7,312 nucleotides of DNA from a bacterium (GTDB lineage Bacteria > Actinomycetota > Acidimicrobiia > Acidimicrobiales > Bin134): positions 1 to 7,312 of the forward strand of contig JAPPKI010000333.1 of the NCBI GenBank assembly GCA_028820035.1, in the 5' to 3' direction. Under the pieces are notes generated by a model. That model made no database searches. It saw nothing but the letters and a program-made list of their open reading frames with translations, and had not been told where the DNA came from. The position numbers were made by a program, and so were the translations under genes. Every line of letters begins with the position of its first letter. The first letter of the stretch is position 1. Positions 6,670-7,312 of the stretch are shown here, piece after piece.

Positions 6670-7312
6670 TCATGTGCTCTGCTCGGGCGCCTGCTCCGGG
6701 TCCAATGCCTGGCGCTGACCCGGCGGTGCATCGGGGTCTTGGGCAGGGGCATCCTCGGTTGCCGGATCTTGTGCGTCGGCCTCTCCGGGCTCGACCTCCT
6801 CTTCTGTGGCCGGTGGAATGGAACAGAGATCAGGCCTGAGGTCTTCGTTGACATCCACCGGCGCGTGGTCCCCGATGCAATTCCGGGGAAGGATGCAAGC
6901 CACGGGCAGACCCCGGTCGTCCAGCTCCGCCGCCCCGTCGCCATCGGCGTCCAGCGGCAGCACTGAGGAGGTGCAAGTCCCGCCGCAGTTGATGCCCTCT
7001 CGGGGCTGGTACAGCGCGGTCACCGAGTCGCGCAGCACGGTGCCGTCGGCATAGGTGCGGCTGCGCTCGGTGGTCCGCACCGTGCAGAACCTACGCGGCG
7101 TGTCATACCGGGCTGTCCACTCCACCTCGGCATACGCCGTGGAGTACACGCTGACTGTGACGCTGCCGGCAGTCGTGGTGGGCCACAGCAGCACGGCGTA
7201 GGGGTGGGGGTTGTAGAACTTGAAGTCGGGCTTGGGCCAGGAGATGGTGGCGTCAACCCCTTCTCGATAGCGCCGGATGTCGATGCTGTGCGCCTGATAC
7301 TCGGGAAACTCC
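6670..7312 (-). CDS. VanW-family protein, C-terminal part, with Asp-rich loops and acidic tail (5' end outside window)
   Basis: The frame is open from the right window edge to a TGA at 6672-6670, giving 213 residues of a longer protein. The first 60 or so match the C-terminal end of the VanW domain (PF04294): RRYREGVDATISWPKPDFKF, then NPHPYAVLLWPTT and VTVSVYST. VanW-like proteins are usually exported or membrane-anchored and linked to the cell envelope, but their biochemical function is not established. A Cys-containing stretch follows (FCTVRTTERSRTYADG, then NCGGTCTSS). Next comes DADGDGAAELDD (6951-6916), which fits a calcium-binding EF-hand or thrombospondin-3-type loop, and a degenerate second copy DVNEDLRPD (6855-6829). 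The last 45 or so residues (from about 6804) are Glu/Asp/Pro/Ala-rich and probably disordered. Any signal peptide and peptidoglycan-binding repeats would lie beyond the window. A GTG at 7194 falls inside the domain and is not the start. Confidence 0.8.
   Translation of the reverse strand, partial: EFPEYQAHSIDIRRYREGVDATISWPKPDFKFYNPHPYAVLLWPTTTAGSVTVSVYSTAYAEVEWTARYDTPRRFCTVRTTERSRTYADGTVLRDSVTALYQPREGINCGGTCTSSVLPLDADGDGAAELDDRGLPVACILPRNCIGDHAPVDVNEDLRPDLCSIPPATEEEVEPGEADAQDPATEDAPAQDPDAPPGQRQALDPEQAPEQST

Noticed and set aside
7192..7194. GTG as a start codon of a short 174-residue protein
   Set aside because: The same frame continues upstream to the window edge with clear VanW-domain residues, so this GTG is an internal valine.

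Overview
The window looks like chromosomal DNA of a high-GC actinobacterium, possibly from the Acidimicrobiia or a similar lineage. Three things suggest this: the strong G/C third-position bias, an F420-type luciferase-fold oxidoreductase, and the combination of a VanW-type protein, a geranylgeranyl-reductase-family flavoenzyme and a class I PHA synthase. The lineage is an inference; no marker gene in the window fixes it. Coding density is very high, and no intergenic gap exceeds about 65 bases. I saw no tRNA, rRNA, insertion sequence, CRISPR array or phage gene.

Layout. (1) Positions 1-1702, minus strand: a class I poly(3-hydroxyalkanoate) synthase (phaC), complete at the N-terminus and cut by the left window edge just before its C-terminus. 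(2) Positions 1703-1764: a short divergent promoter region. (3) Positions 1765-2745, plus strand: an F420-dependent LLM-class oxidoreductase, the only plus-strand gene. Its 3' end overlaps the convergent neighbour by 38 bases. (4) Positions 2708-7312, minus strand: five tightly packed co-directional genes that probably form one operon. In transcription order they are a VanW-family secreted or surface protein (5' end outside the window) with an unusual Asp-rich and acidic C-terminus, a geranylgeranyl-reductase-family FAD oxidoreductase, an MFE-2-type short-chain dehydrogenase, a PAP2-family membrane phosphatase with a very acidic N-terminal extension, and a fusion of a SAM methyltransferase to a MUG/TDG-type uracil-DNA glycosylase.

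How the genes may work together. The flavoenzyme (polyprenyl reduction), the PAP2 phosphatase (lipid phosphate or pyrophosphate hydrolysis) and the VanW protein (cell envelope) could share an envelope or isoprenoid-lipid theme. The short-chain dehydrogenase acts on 3-hydroxyacyl-CoA-like substrates. It could connect to the PHA synthase about 2.8 kb away, although the two lie in separate transcription units. The glycosylase fusion at the end of the operon has no obvious link to lipid metabolism and is the most unusual item here.
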